Shown here in pieces: positions 22,549 to 31,157 of a DNA stretch of 36,427 bases (the first letter of the stretch is position 1; each line of letters opens with the position of its first letter). Source of the stretch: an uncultured Prevotella sp. (GTDB lineage: Bacteria; Bacteroidota; Bacteroidia; Bacteroidales; Bacteroidaceae); contig ONHQ01000048.1 of NCBI GenBank assembly GCA_900317685.1, forward strand, positions 1 to 36,427, written 5' to 3'. Under the pieces are notes generated by a model. The model was not told the origin of the DNA and did no database searches. It was given only the letters and a program-made list of their open reading frames with translations. A program made the translations under genes and the position numbers.

Positions 22549-23247
22549 ATGAATAGCAAAAAGAAAATTCTCACCGACGGCCGTTTGGCGTGGATCATCG
22601 TCCTCGCCATTCTGGTCGTCGATCAGTTGATAAAGATCTGGGTGAAAACCCACATGACGTTGGGTAGCTCCATCGAGATCACCAACTGGTTCTATATTGC
22701 CTTTATCGAAAACAAGGGCATGGCTTTTGGAATGACACTCGGAAGTAAAGTTTTTCTGAGCGTCATTCGCATCGTGGCTGTGTCGGCCATAGGCTGGTTT
22801 ATTTGGCAGACCGTCAAACAGCATGGCCGAACGCGCTATGTCGTCTTGCTCTCGATGATTGCAGCCGGTGCTGCTGGTAATATCTTCGACTCCATGTTTT
22901 ATGGACTCATTTTCAGCAACTCTTCGCCTGACTATGTTTCTTATTTTGTGCCTTTTGGCACAGGCTATGCCGATTTCTTAATGGGGCGTGTAGTGGATAT
23001 GTTCTATTTCCCTTTGATACATGGCACTTTCCCCATGTGGTTTCCAATTTGGGGTGGTGAGCCTTTTACCTTCTTCTCTCCGGTCTTCAACTTTGCCGAT
23101 GCCAGCATCACGGTGGGTGTCATTGCTATGTTGATATTCTGCCGTAAGGATTTAGAGTCTTTCAACGCTACTGTTGACAAGGGACTGCACCGTGAGCATT
23201 CCGTTTCAGCATCGTCATCCGCTGACGAGAAAGGAGGGAAACAATGA
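22549..23247 (+). CDS. lspA: Lipoprotein signal peptidase (signal peptidase II)
   Basis: The 232-residue inner-membrane aspartic protease cleaves the signal peptide of prolipoproteins before the lipid-modified cysteine. Four membrane segments are visible (about 13-30, 66-88, 97-113, 183-202). The catalytic aspartates are D114 in GNIFDSMFYG and D184 in FNFADASI; the conserved D25 and the ENKG motif (54-57) are also there. The loop between D114 and D184 is longer than in E. coli LspA (164 residues), as often in Bacteroidota. Its stop overlaps the start of a lipoprotein gene (ATGA at 23244), so enzyme and a likely substrate are co-translated. Confidence 0.95.
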   Translation: MNSKKKILTDGRLAWIIVLAILVVDQLIKIWVKTHMTLGSSIEITNWFYIAFIENKGMAFGMTLGSKVFLSVIRIVAVSAIGWFIWQTVKQHGRTRYVVLLSMIAAGAAGNIFDSMFYGLIFSNSSPDYVSYFVPFGTGYADFLMGRVVDMFYFPLIHGTFPMWFPIWGGEPFTFFSPVFNFADASITVGVIAMLIFCRKDLESFNATVDKGLHREHSVSASSSADEKGGKQ

Positions 23248-24143
23248 GGTGTCTGCGTTTGCTGTTGGTGTTCTGCAGCATGGTCATGGTGCTGTCGTTT
23301 ACGATGAGTTGTAAACCCTCTGTACCAAGTACTTTCATCTCGCCGGGCGACATGGAGGATCTGCTCTATGATTATCACATGGCAGATGCAATGGCAGAGC
23401 AGGCCAAGGGCAACTATGCTGAGAATGTCATCGCTTATCGCACCGCTGTTTTGAAGAAATATGGTGTCACTCAGGAGAAGTTTGATACCTCGATGGTTTA
23501 TTACATGCGCCATGCTGATCAGCTCCATAAGATCTATGAGCATGTTGCCCAACGCTTACAGGATAAGGCGCAAGAACTTGGCACCTCTGTAGGTACTGCT
23601 GGAAACTTTACCGCCAACGGCGATACCACTGATATTTGGAAAGAGAGCAACTCTGTCGTGCTCATTCCGAACGAGCCCTACAATCTTTACTCTTTCTCGA
23701 TGATGGCGGACAGCGCGTTTCATAAGGGAGACACGTATGTCTTAAACTTCCAAAGTGATTTCATCTATCAGGATGGTACAAGAGATGGAGTCGTGGTATT
23801 GTCACTGGTCTATCGTAATGACAGCGTAGCGCAACGTGTGATGCATTTCTCCAGCTCGTCGAAGTATGATCTTTCCATCGATGATCCCAATTCTTTGGGG
23901 ATCAAAGAGGTCAAGGGTTTCTTCCTTCTGGCGAGAAACAATGACATGAACAGTTCGATGACGACGTTGAAGATGGCATGTGTCAGTCATATCCATCTCT
24001 TCAGAGTTCATGCTAAGAAGGAAGGTGCTCAAGGAAATCCTGCCGCTGGTGCGGCTGGGCCCAATGGTCCTGATGGCGCTCCCCAGCCTATGCCCGCAAA
24101 TGCGCAAATGCAGATGGCGCCGGACTCTATGCGAAGGCCGTGA
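23244..24143 (+). CDS. DUF4296 family lipoprotein
   Basis: The 299-residue protein has a lipoprotein signal (MRCLRLLLVFCSMVMVLSFTMSC, lipid cysteine at 23). The segment after it, ISPGDMEDLLYDYHMADAMAEQ and later YRTAVLKKYGVTQEKFDTSMVYYMRHADQLHKIYEHVAQRL, is the DUF4296 pattern of Bacteroidota. The C-terminal part from about residue 135 is a beta-rich domain, and the last 40 residues are low-complexity (GAAGPNGPDGAPQPMP, then QMQMAP). It is attached to the inner or outer membrane on the periplasmic side. It overlaps lspA by 4 bases. Function is unknown. Confidence 0.85.
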   Translation: MRCLRLLLVFCSMVMVLSFTMSCKPSVPSTFISPGDMEDLLYDYHMADAMAEQAKGNYAENVIAYRTAVLKKYGVTQEKFDTSMVYYMRHADQLHKIYEHVAQRLQDKAQELGTSVGTAGNFTANGDTTDIWKESNSVVLIPNEPYNLYSFSMMADSAFHKGDTYVLNFQSDFIYQDGTRDGVVVLSLVYRNDSVAQRVMHFSSSSKYDLSIDDPNSLGIKEVKGFFLLARNNDMNSSMTTLKMACVSHIHLFRVHAKKEGAQGNPAAGAAGPNGPDGAPQPMPANAQMQMAPDSMRRP

Positions 24144-24174
24144 TGATGACAATTCATCATTCAACATTCTAATA

Positions 24175-24209
24175 ATTCATCATTCATCATTCATCATTCA
24201 ACATTCAAT
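24175..24209. repeat. Five tandem 7-bp units (ATTCATC type) directly before nadC
   Basis: ATTCATC is repeated three times (24175-24195), followed by ATTCAAC and ATTCAAT, ending 3 bases before the nadC ATG. A shorter run (ATTCATC, ATTCAAC) lies at 24152-24165. The array fills the place of the ribosome binding region, so changes in unit number could change nadC translation. Confidence 0.8.
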
Positions 24210-24212
24210 ATT

Positions 24213-25061
24213 ATGTTATCAGTAGATCAATTAGAAGATAAACTCATCGACCTGGCATTTGCTGAGGATATCGGTGATGGAGACCATACCACTTTGTGCT
24301 GTATTCCGGAAGATGCCATGGGCAAGAGCCATCTGCTTATCAAGGAAGATGGCATTCTTGCCGGTGTTGAGGTAGCCAAGAAAGTGTTTGACCGTTTCGA
24401 TCCTACGCTGAAGGTAGAAGTGCTCATCGGTGATGGACAACCGGTGAAGAAAGGCGATATTGCGATGATCGTCTCAGGTAAGACACGTTCGCTCTTGCAG
24501 ACTGAGCGTTTAATGCTTAATATCATGCAGCGCATGAGTGGCATCGCCACGATGACACATAAATATGTGGAGCGTATCGCCGGCACCGGTTGTCATGTTC
24601 TCGACACGCGCAAGACCACACCGGGTATGCGTATGCTCGAAAAGCAAGCCGTGAAACTTGGCGGTGGCATGAACCATCGTATTGGTCTTTTCGATATGAT
24701 TCTGTTGAAGGACAACCATATCGATTTCGCTGGAGGCATAGCCAATGCTATCGACCGCTGTCATCAATATTTAAAAGACAAACATCTCGATTTGAAGATT
24801 GAAATTGAGGTGCGCGACTTCGATGAGTTGCAGCAAGTGTTGGACAAGGGTGGTGTGAACCGCATCATGCTTGACAACTTCTCTGTTCCTGACACCAAGA
24901 AAGCCGTGGACATCATCAACCATCGCTTTGAGACTGAGTCTTCCGGTGGTATCACCTATGACACGATTCGGGACTATGCCGAGCAGGGAGTAGACTTTAT
25001 CAGCGTAGGTGCGCTCACACACAGCGTCAAAGGCCTTGACATGAGCTTTAAGGCTTGTTGA
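24213..25061 (+). CDS. nadC: Nicotinate-nucleotide pyrophosphorylase (quinolinate phosphoribosyltransferase)
   Basis: The 282-residue cytoplasmic enzyme converts quinolinate and PRPP to nicotinate mononucleotide in de novo NAD synthesis. Signatures: EDIGDGDHTT at 18-27, ERLMLNIMQRMSGIAT at 98-113, DTRKTTPGMR at 131-140, KLGGGMNHRIGLFDMILLKDNH at about 148-169 and a C-terminal ISVGALTHS. Length fits the family. The start at 24213 is directly after a heptamer repeat array. The dipeptidase gene begins 17 bases after the stop. The nadA and nadB genes are not in the window. Confidence 0.95.
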   Translation: MLSVDQLEDKLIDLAFAEDIGDGDHTTLCCIPEDAMGKSHLLIKEDGILAGVEVAKKVFDRFDPTLKVEVLIGDGQPVKKGDIAMIVSGKTRSLLQTERLMLNIMQRMSGIATMTHKYVERIAGTGCHVLDTRKTTPGMRMLEKQAVKLGGGMNHRIGLFDMILLKDNHIDFAGGIANAIDRCHQYLKDKHLDLKIEIEVRDFDELQQVLDKGGVNRIMLDNFSVPDTKKAVDIINHRFETESSGGITYDTIRDYAEQGVDFISVGALTHSVKGLDMSFKAC

Positions 25062-25078
25062 AAATAAATAATCAGACT

Positions 25079-26737
25079 ATGAAAATCAAATCTCGTATTT
25101 GCGGCATCACCCTGGCAGCACTTGCTATGAGTGCAACACAGGGTGAGGCTTGTACTAATTTTATTGTAGGAAAGAAAGCATCTGTCGATGGTTCTGTCAT
25201 CTGCAGCTACAATGCCGATGACTATGGCATGTTCATTGGCTTGGCACATTATGCTGCAGGAACACATAAAAAGGGAGAGATGCGTGACATCGTGGACTGG
25301 GATACACATAAATATATTGGCAAGATACCGGAAGCTCCTGTCACCTATAATGTCATTGGCAACATCAATGAGTTTCAAGTGACCATTGGTGAGACTACTT
25401 ATGGTGGCCGTGAGGAGATGGTCAATCCGGATGGCGGTATCGACTATGGTTCGCTGATCTATCTTGGCTTGCAACGTTCTCGCACTGCACGCGAAGCCAT
25501 CAAGGTGATGACAACGCTGGCTCAGACCTATGGCTATTGCTCTGAAGGCGAGACGTTCACTATCTGTGATCCTAACGAAGCTTGGATCATGGAGATGCAG
25601 GGCAAAGGAAAAGGAGAAAAGGGTGTCGTGTGGGTGGCACAGCGCATTCCCGATGATGCCATTTGTGGTCATGCCAATCAGAGTCGCATTGGTAAGTTCA
25701 ATATGAAGGACAAAAACAATGTGATGTATGCTAAAGACGTGGTTGCCTTCGCACGTAAAAAGGGATGGTTCAAAGGGAAGGATGCTGACTTTAACTGGAA
25801 GATGACTTACGCAAAGCCGGACTTCAGTGGTCGCCGCATTTGTGATGCACGTGTGTGGCAGTTCTTTAACCGCTACGCCAAGGGCATGGACAAATATCTG
25901 CCTTGGGCTCTTGGCAAAGACTCTACAGCAGAGGATATGCCTTTATGGGTGATCCCATCGCGTAAACTGTCTGTTCAAGATGTTCAAGTGGCTATGCGTG
26001 ACCACTACGAGGGTACTCCGATGGCTATAGATTCCACAGATATTGGTGGCGGTATCTGGCAGATGCCTTATCGCCCTACACCGCTTTTCTATGAGGTGAA
26101 TGGCAAGAAATACTTCAATGAGCGTCCGACCAGCACGCAGCAGACGGGATTTACCTTTGTCTCTCAGATGCGTGCATGGCTGCCACGTAAAGTGGGTGGT
26201 GTGCTGTGGTTTGGCAATGACGATGGCAATATGGTGGCATATACGCCGATCTATTGTGGCAACACGGTACAGCCTGAGTGCTATAATACTCCGGGTGCTG
26301 ACGCACTGACCTTCTCGATGAAGAATGCTTATTGGGTCTGCAACTGGGTGAGCAATATGGTCTATCCACGTTATTCTCAGATGTTCCCAAGTTTGAAGGC
26401 TGTCCGTGACTCTTTGGAGCAGAGCTATTTCGCTCGTCAGAAAGAGGTGGAGGACAAGGCTGTGGCAATGGCTTCATCCGATGAGAACGCTGCCGTTCGT
26501 TATCTAAATGATTATAGCAACACGGTTGCTCAACAGATGTTGGCACGTTGGAAGCAGCTTGCTTTCTATCTGATAGTGAAATACAATGATATGACAGTGA
26601 AGCCCGAAAAAGACGGAAAGTTCTTGCGTACACCGGAAGGTATCGGAGTAGCAGTGAAGCGCCCTGGCTATCCAGAAACCTATCGGGAGCAAATCGTCAA
26701 GCAAACAGGTGACCGTTACGAGGTTCCCGAAAAATGA
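25079..26737 (+). CDS. C69-family dipeptidase, secreted
   Basis: From ATG 25079 the product has 552 residues. Residues 1-24 form a signal peptide (IKSRICGITLAALAMSATQGEA), followed by C25 in ACTNFIVGKKAS, the expected N-terminal nucleophile of the Ntn-hydrolase family C69 exposed after cleavage. Other family marks are DGS at 35-37, ETFTICDPNEAWIMEM, and the C-terminal NDYSNTVAQQMLARWKQL. These enzymes split dipeptides, in Bacteroidota in the periplasm, fitting peptide use by Prevotella. An in-frame extension to 25055 overlaps nadC and would displace the signal peptide. A strong terminator follows. Confidence 0.92.
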   Translation: MKIKSRICGITLAALAMSATQGEACTNFIVGKKASVDGSVICSYNADDYGMFIGLAHYAAGTHKKGEMRDIVDWDTHKYIGKIPEAPVTYNVIGNINEFQVTIGETTYGGREEMVNPDGGIDYGSLIYLGLQRSRTAREAIKVMTTLAQTYGYCSEGETFTICDPNEAWIMEMQGKGKGEKGVVWVAQRIPDDAICGHANQSRIGKFNMKDKNNVMYAKDVVAFARKKGWFKGKDADFNWKMTYAKPDFSGRRICDARVWQFFNRYAKGMDKYLPWALGKDSTAEDMPLWVIPSRKLSVQDVQVAMRDHYEGTPMAIDSTDIGGGIWQMPYRPTPLFYEVNGKKYFNERPTSTQQTGFTFVSQMRAWLPRKVGGVLWFGNDDGNMVAYTPIYCGNTVQPECYNTPGADALTFSMKNAYWVCNWVSNMVYPRYSQMFPSLKAVRDSLEQSYFARQKEVEDKAVAMASSDENAAVRYLNDYSNTVAQQMLARWKQLAFYLIVKYNDMTVKPEKDGKFLRTPEGIGVAVKRPGYPETYREQIVKQTGDRYEVPEK

Positions 26738-26804
26738 TTAAGGCTTGTTGATCCTCTGGCGAAAACTTCTCGTCAGAGGTGCCTTTCTGTAATGGAGAAA
26801 AAAG

Positions 26805-26854
26805 AAAACCTAAGAAAGATGATTGCCATTGCGCAACGTACTTTCTTAGGTTTT
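26805..26854. terminator. Bidirectional terminator between the dipeptidase gene and rpiB
   Basis: AAAACCTAAGAAAG (26805-26818) pairs perfectly with CTTTCTTAGGTTTT (26841-26854), a 14-bp stem with A and T tracts on both sides. A smaller hairpin (CCTCTG 26753-26758, CAGAGG 26774-26779) precedes it. The two flanking genes converge here. Confidence 0.85.
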
Positions 26855-26881
26855 TATATGTTATAAATATTCTGTCCGCCT

Positions 26882-27331
26882 CTATTTCTCTGATGTCAGT
26901 GGTATCTTCTTGACGCGACGCTCGTGACGTCCGCCTTCAAAGTCAGTGGAGAAGAACTCATCCATGATTTTCTTTGCCATGTCGTTGTCGATAAAGCGGC
27001 CGGGCATGACAAGGACGTTCGCGTTGTTGTGCTGACGAATCAGGTGAGCCACTTCCGGAATCCAGCAAAGTCCGGCGCGTATGCCCTGATGTTTGTTGAG
27101 TGTCATGGCAATGCCTTCACCGGATCCGCAGATGCCAATGCCCGGATAGACTTCGCCAGACTCGATGCCACGTGCAAGCGCATGACCAAAGTCGGGGTAG
27201 TCGCAACTATCCTCGGTGAATGTGCCATAGTCTTTGTAAGGAATGTTGCGCTCATCAAGGTATTTCTTGACGTACTGCTTCAGGGCAAAGCCGGCATGAT
27301 CACTTGCCAGTCCTACTGTTTTAATTTCCAT
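26882..27331 (-). CDS. rpiB: Ribose-5-phosphate isomerase B
   Basis: The 149-residue enzyme interconverts ribose 5-phosphate and ribulose 5-phosphate. Signatures: ASDHAGFALK at 9-18, DYPDFGHALA at 44-53 and GIGICGSGEGIAM with the catalytic cysteine at about 68; later HNNANVLVMPGRFI. It is the last gene of the arabinose operon and supplies ribose 5-phosphate for transketolase, the gene before it. A stable hairpin sits in the 100-base gap, so its expression may differ from that of the upstream genes. Confidence 0.95.
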   Translation of the reverse strand: MEIKTVGLASDHAGFALKQYVKKYLDERNIPYKDYGTFTEDSCDYPDFGHALARGIESGEVYPGIGICGSGEGIAMTLNKHQGIRAGLCWIPEVAHLIRQHNNANVLVMPGRFIDNDMAKKIMDEFFSTDFEGGRHERRVKKIPLTSEK

Positions 27332-27374
27332 CTCGCGTGTTTTTATATTTTAGAATTAACTTGTATATAACGTC

Positions 27375-27409
27375 AGATGAGCAATGGTATTGTCTACCAT
27401 TGCTCATCT
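27375..27409 (-). other. Stable 15-bp hairpin between transketolase and rpiB
   Basis: AGATGAGCAATGGTA (27375-27389) and TACCATTGCTCATCT (27395-27409) form a perfect 15-bp stem with a 5-base loop. The T-rich tail (TTTTATTT) is on the plus strand, opposite to the operon, so on the coding transcript it would be a stabilising or partly terminating structure rather than a classical terminator. Confidence 0.75.
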
Positions 27410-27431
27410 TTTATTTATATATAGCGGTTCA

Positions 27432-29456
27432 TTACTTGCCTAAGAAAGCTTTCACCTGCTTGTAGACATTCTCACCGGTATAGCCGAGCTTCTCGTCAAG
27501 AACCTTGTAAGGAGCAGAGAAGCCGAAGCTCTTCATGCCATAGATACGGCTGTTGGGGCCGATACCTACCAGGCCTTCGAGCGTAACGGGCAGTCCGGCT
27601 GTCATACCGAACTTCTTGACATCATAGGGGAGTACACTCTCCTGGTACTCCTGAGACTGGCGGCGGAAAAGGCCCTCAGAAGGAGCACTGACCACACGCA
27701 CCTTGATGCCGTCGGCACGGAGTGCCGCGCAGCCTGCCTCAAGTGTGGAGACCTCAGAGCCGCTGGCAACGAGGATGACATCAGGATTCTCGTCAGAGCC
27801 TGCTACGATGTAAGCGCCCTTGCGAGCCTGCTGATAGTCATTGCCCTCAGGAAGCTTGGCGATACCCTGGCGGGAGAAGATCAGCGCAGTCGGTGTGTCC
27901 ATGTTCTCCATAGCCATCTCCCAGCAAACTGTTGTCTCGTCGGCATCGGCCGGACGGAACACGCGCACGCTGTCCTGTCCCTTATGGTTCTGCAGCTTCT
28001 CCATCAAACGGATCTGAGCTTCCTGCTCAACGGGCTCGTGTGTAGGACCATCTTCACCAACGCGGAAGGCATCGTGGGTCCAGATGAACTTCACGGGTAC
28101 GCCCATCAGTGCAGCCAGACGAACAGCTGGCTTCATGTAGTCGGAGAACACGAAGAAGGTACCGCAGGCAGCGATGACACCGCCATGGAGCATCATACCA
28201 ATGCACATGTCGGCCATTGTCAGCTCGGCGACGCCAGCCTGGAAGAAGGCACCGGAGAAGTCACCTTTCTTCAAGGCGTGGGTCTGCTTCAGGAAACCGT
28301 CGGTCTTGTCAGAGTTGGACAGGTCTGCAGAGGCACAGATCATGTTAGGAACCTGTTTGGCGAGCTCAGCCAGGCAAGCAGAGGAAGCGGCACGTGTGGC
28401 GGAGCCTTCCTTCTGCTGCACCTTGCTCCAGTCGATCTTAGGAGCCTTACCGGAGAACCATGTGTCCATCAAGGCTTTCTTCTCTGGATTAGCCTTAGCC
28501 CACTCTGCCTCCTCAGCACGGCGAGCTGCTACGATCTTCTTCAGTTCCTCACGACGGTCGGCATAGAGCTTCTTTACATCGTCGAAGATGACAAAAGGAT
28601 TCTCAGGATCACCACCTAAGTGCTTGATGGTGTTGATGTAAGCGCCATCGCCCAAAGGTGCTCCGTGAGTCTTCACGTTATGTTCATAGCTTGTGCCGTC
28701 AGCCTTTACAGCACCACGACCCATGATTGTCTTACCAATGATGAGGGTAGGGCGCTCTTTCTCTTCCAGTGCTGCGTCCAGTGCCTTGCGGATCTCTGCC
28801 ACGTCATTGCCATTGATCTCAATGACATTCCAGTTCCATGCACGGTATTTTGCTGCGGTGTCCTCGTTCATCACGTCTTTGGTCTCTGTAGACAGCTGAA
28901 TGTCATTGGAGTCGTAGAAAATGATGAGGTTGTCAAGACCTAAGGTGCCGGCGATACGGCCTACGCCTTGGGAGATCTCCTCTTCAACGGCACCGTCGGA
29001 GATATAGCAATAGATATGGTGTTGCATCATCACGCTGCCCAGACGGGCTTCGAGAAATTTCTCGGCAACGGCGGAGCCTGCTGCGATAGCATGGCCTTGG
29101 CCCAAAGGACCGGAGGAATTCTCAATGCCATGCATCACATCGAGTTCGGGGTGACCCGGGCAGGGAGATTCCCACTGACGGAACTGCTTGATGTCTTCGA
29201 GTGAGAATTTGCCCTGGAGCGTCAGTGCGCTATAGAGCATAGGGCTCATGTGGCCAGGATCCAAATAGAAGCGGTCGCGGCCTGTCCATGTGGGATCCTC
29301 GGGATCATAGATCAAGTACTCGCTGAAAAGTACATTGATAAAGTCTGCGCCTCCCATAGCACCACCGGGGTGGCCAGAGTTAGCTTTTTCAACCATCGAA
29401 GCAGCCAGAATACGAATGTTGTCGGCTGCGCGATTCATTAATTCAATGTCGTTCAT
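27432..29456 (-). CDS. tkt: Transketolase
   Basis: The 674-residue thiamine-diphosphate enzyme moves two-carbon units between xylulose 5-phosphate and aldoses. The N-terminal PP domain has ANSGHPGGAMGGADF (about 25-39), DPGHMSPMLYS and the cofactor motif ISDGAVEEEISQG through NLIIFYDSND (about 152-186). The pyrimidine domain carries GVAELTMADMCIGM and HDAFRVGEDGPTHEPVEQ. The C-terminal domain is present. In this operon it takes the xylulose 5-phosphate made from arabinose into the pentose phosphate pathway. It lies 32 bases after the kinase gene. Confidence 0.96.
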   Translation of the reverse strand: MNDIELMNRAADNIRILAASMVEKANSGHPGGAMGGADFINVLFSEYLIYDPEDPTWTGRDRFYLDPGHMSPMLYSALTLQGKFSLEDIKQFRQWESPCPGHPELDVMHGIENSSGPLGQGHAIAAGSAVAEKFLEARLGSVMMQHHIYCYISDGAVEEEISQGVGRIAGTLGLDNLIIFYDSNDIQLSTETKDVMNEDTAAKYRAWNWNVIEINGNDVAEIRKALDAALEEKERPTLIIGKTIMGRGAVKADGTSYEHNVKTHGAPLGDGAYINTIKHLGGDPENPFVIFDDVKKLYADRREELKKIVAARRAEEAEWAKANPEKKALMDTWFSGKAPKIDWSKVQQKEGSATRAASSACLAELAKQVPNMICASADLSNSDKTDGFLKQTHALKKGDFSGAFFQAGVAELTMADMCIGMMLHGGVIAACGTFFVFSDYMKPAVRLAALMGVPVKFIWTHDAFRVGEDGPTHEPVEQEAQIRLMEKLQNHKGQDSVRVFRPADADETTVCWEMAMENMDTPTALIFSRQGIAKLPEGNDYQQARKGAYIVAGSDENPDVILVASGSEVSTLEAGCAALRADGIKVRVVSAPSEGLFRRQSQEYQESVLPYDVKKFGMTAGLPVTLEGLVGIGPNSRIYGMKSFGFSAPYKVLDEKLGYTGENVYKQVKAFLGK

Positions 29457-29488
29457 AATATAATATAGTAAGTGATAAGATCTTGTTC

Positions 29489-31087
29489 CTATTTTGCTGC
29501 CTTGTACTTGACAGCTGTTTTTTCTATTTCAAGTCCCTGCTTATAGGCTTCGATATACGCGTCGAATCCTGCTACATCCTCAGGTGTCGGGGTGATCTCC
29601 GTTCCGGTGTTGCCGGCGAAGACGCGCTCATCAAGGAAGTCGGGCAGGCTCTGGCCCTTTGAGCGGTGGATGCAATAGGATGCCAAGAGCGCAATACCCC
29701 AGGCTCCTCCCTCACCGGCGGTCTCCATGACAGAGATTGGAGAGTTGAGAGCCGCGGCTAAAATACGCTGGCCTACACCTTTCGTTGTGAAATATCCGCC
29801 ATGACCTGTGATGCGGTCTACGGAGACTTTCTCGTCTTTGAACAGTATGTCGTTGCCAATTTTCAGCACGCCGACAGCGGCATAAAGCTGCGTGCGCATG
29901 AAGTTGGCAAGCGTGAACTTATCGTTGGCGGCACGCACAAAGAGGGGACGGCCGTCAGCGAGTCCTGCAACGGGCTCACCAGATACATAGTTGTAGGAGA
30001 GCAGACCGCCACAGTCGGCATCGCCTTCAAGGGCAACGTTGAACAGTCGTGTGTAGAGGTCATTGGTGTTTTGCTTGACTCCCAACATCTCTGCGTATTC
30101 CTTGAAGATGTTCACCCAAGCGTTGATCTCGGATGTGCAGTTGTTGCAATGAACCATGGCCACAGGAAGTCCGTCAGGCGTAGTGACGATGTCGATGACC
30201 GAATAAGGTTTGGAGAGATTCTTCTCCAACACGATCATGGAGAATGACGAAGTACCTGCTGATACATTGCCTGTACGAACCTTCACCGCGTTGGTGGCTG
30301 CCATACCCGTTCCGGCATCTCCTTCAGGTGGGCAGAAGGGTACACCTGCCTGGAGATGGCCGGAGACATCGAGGAGCTTGGCTCCTTTTTCGGTAAGTGT
30401 TCCAGCCTCTTCACCAGCCACCAGCACCTTGGGCAGGATGTCGGTGAGATGCCATGACAGATGCTTGGGAGCGATGAGTTTCTCGAACTTCCCGATCATC
30501 GACGCATCGAATTGCTTGGTCTCCGGGTCGATAGGGATCATACCGGATGCATCACCGATGCCCAGTACTTTCTTGCCTGTGAGTTGCCAATGGATATATC
30601 CGGCAAGCGTCGTGAGATATTTGATGCTGTTGACATGGCTCTCGCCATTGAGGATAGCCTGATAAAGGTGAGAGATGCTCCAACGAAGGGGAATGTTGAA
30701 GTTGAACAGTTTGGAGAGTTCCTCTGCGGCCTGACCTGTATTGGTGTTTCGCCAAGTGCGGAAAGGAACGAGGATCTTGTCGTCCTCGCCAAATGGCATA
30801 TAGCCATGCATCATCGCACTGATGCCGATGGCAGCGAGACGAGTGATCTCTATGCCATATTGCTCTTTGACATTTTGGCGCAACGAGGCATAGCAGTCTT
30901 GCAGGCCTTCCCAGATAGCCTGGATGCTATAGGTCCAAAGTCCGTCGATGAGCTGGTTCTCCCACGTGTGGCTGCCTTGTGCGATCGGCTTGTTTTCCTC
31001 GTCAACCAGCACAGCCTTGATACGTGTGGATCCGAATTCGATACCGAGAACGGCACGACCGGATTCTATGATAGTTTGAGCATTCAT
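29489..31087 (-). CDS. FGGY-family carbohydrate kinase, probable L-ribulokinase (often labelled xylulokinase)
   Basis: The 532-residue kinase has the actin-like ATPase fold. The phosphate-binding strand is [18 protein letters not shown] (13-30); later [36 protein letters not shown] and the C-terminal [21 protein letters not shown] and [14 protein letters not shown] are FGGY family patterns. In L-arabinose use, L-ribulose from AraA must be phosphorylated before AraD acts, and this is the only kinase in the operon. It does not look like the E. coli AraB sequence, so it is a non-orthologous ribulokinase of the Bacteroides type. The distinction from xylulokinase is by context. It is 70 bases after araA with a hairpin between. 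Confidence 0.88.
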   Translation of the reverse strand: MNAQTIIESGRAVLGIEFGSTRIKAVLVDEENKPIAQGSHTWENQLIDGLWTYSIQAIWEGLQDCYASLRQNVKEQYGIEITRLAAIGISAMMHGYMPFGEDDKILVPFRTWRNTNTGQAAEELSKLFNFNIPLRWSISHLYQAILNGESHVNSIKYLTTLAGYIHWQLTGKKVLGIGDASGMIPIDPETKQFDASMIGKFEKLIAPKHLSWHLTDILPKVLVAGEEAGTLTEKGAKLLDVSGHLQAGVPFCPPEGDAGTGMAATNAVKVRTGNVSAGTSSFSMIVLEKNLSKPYSVIDIVTTPDGLPVAMVHCNNCTSEINAWVNIFKEYAEMLGVKQNTNDLYTRLFNVALEGDADCGGLLSYNYVSGEPVAGLADGRPLFVRAANDKFTLANFMRTQLYAAVGVLKIGNDILFKDEKVSVDRITGHGGYFTTKGVGQRILAAALNSPISVMETAGEGGAWGIALLASYCIHRSKGQSLPDFLDERVFAGNTGTEITPTPEDVAGFDAYIEAYKQGLEIEKTAVKYKAAK

Positions 31088-31110
31088 TTGCTTTCCTTGT
31101 TAATGTCATA

Positions 31111-31142
31111 TCCGGCAATGTTCCGTGAAGAGCATTGCCGGA
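31111..31142 (-). other. Hairpin between araA and the kinase gene
   Basis: TCCGGCAATG (31111-31120) and CATTGCCGGA (31133-31142) give a 10-bp stem with a 12-base loop, without a U tract. It lies right after the araA stop and may protect the araA mRNA 3' end or lower kinase expression. Confidence 0.65.
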
Positions 31143-31157
31143 ATACAACGGTTTGAA

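Noticed and set aside
24152-24209. Possible CRISPR-like array
   Set aside because: Units are 7 bp with no spacers; this is a simple tandem repeat. No CRISPR array or cas gene is in the window.
27375-27409. Classical terminator of the transketolase transcript
   Set aside because: The T tract follows the stem only on the plus strand, opposite to the operon, so it was listed as a hairpin, not a terminator.
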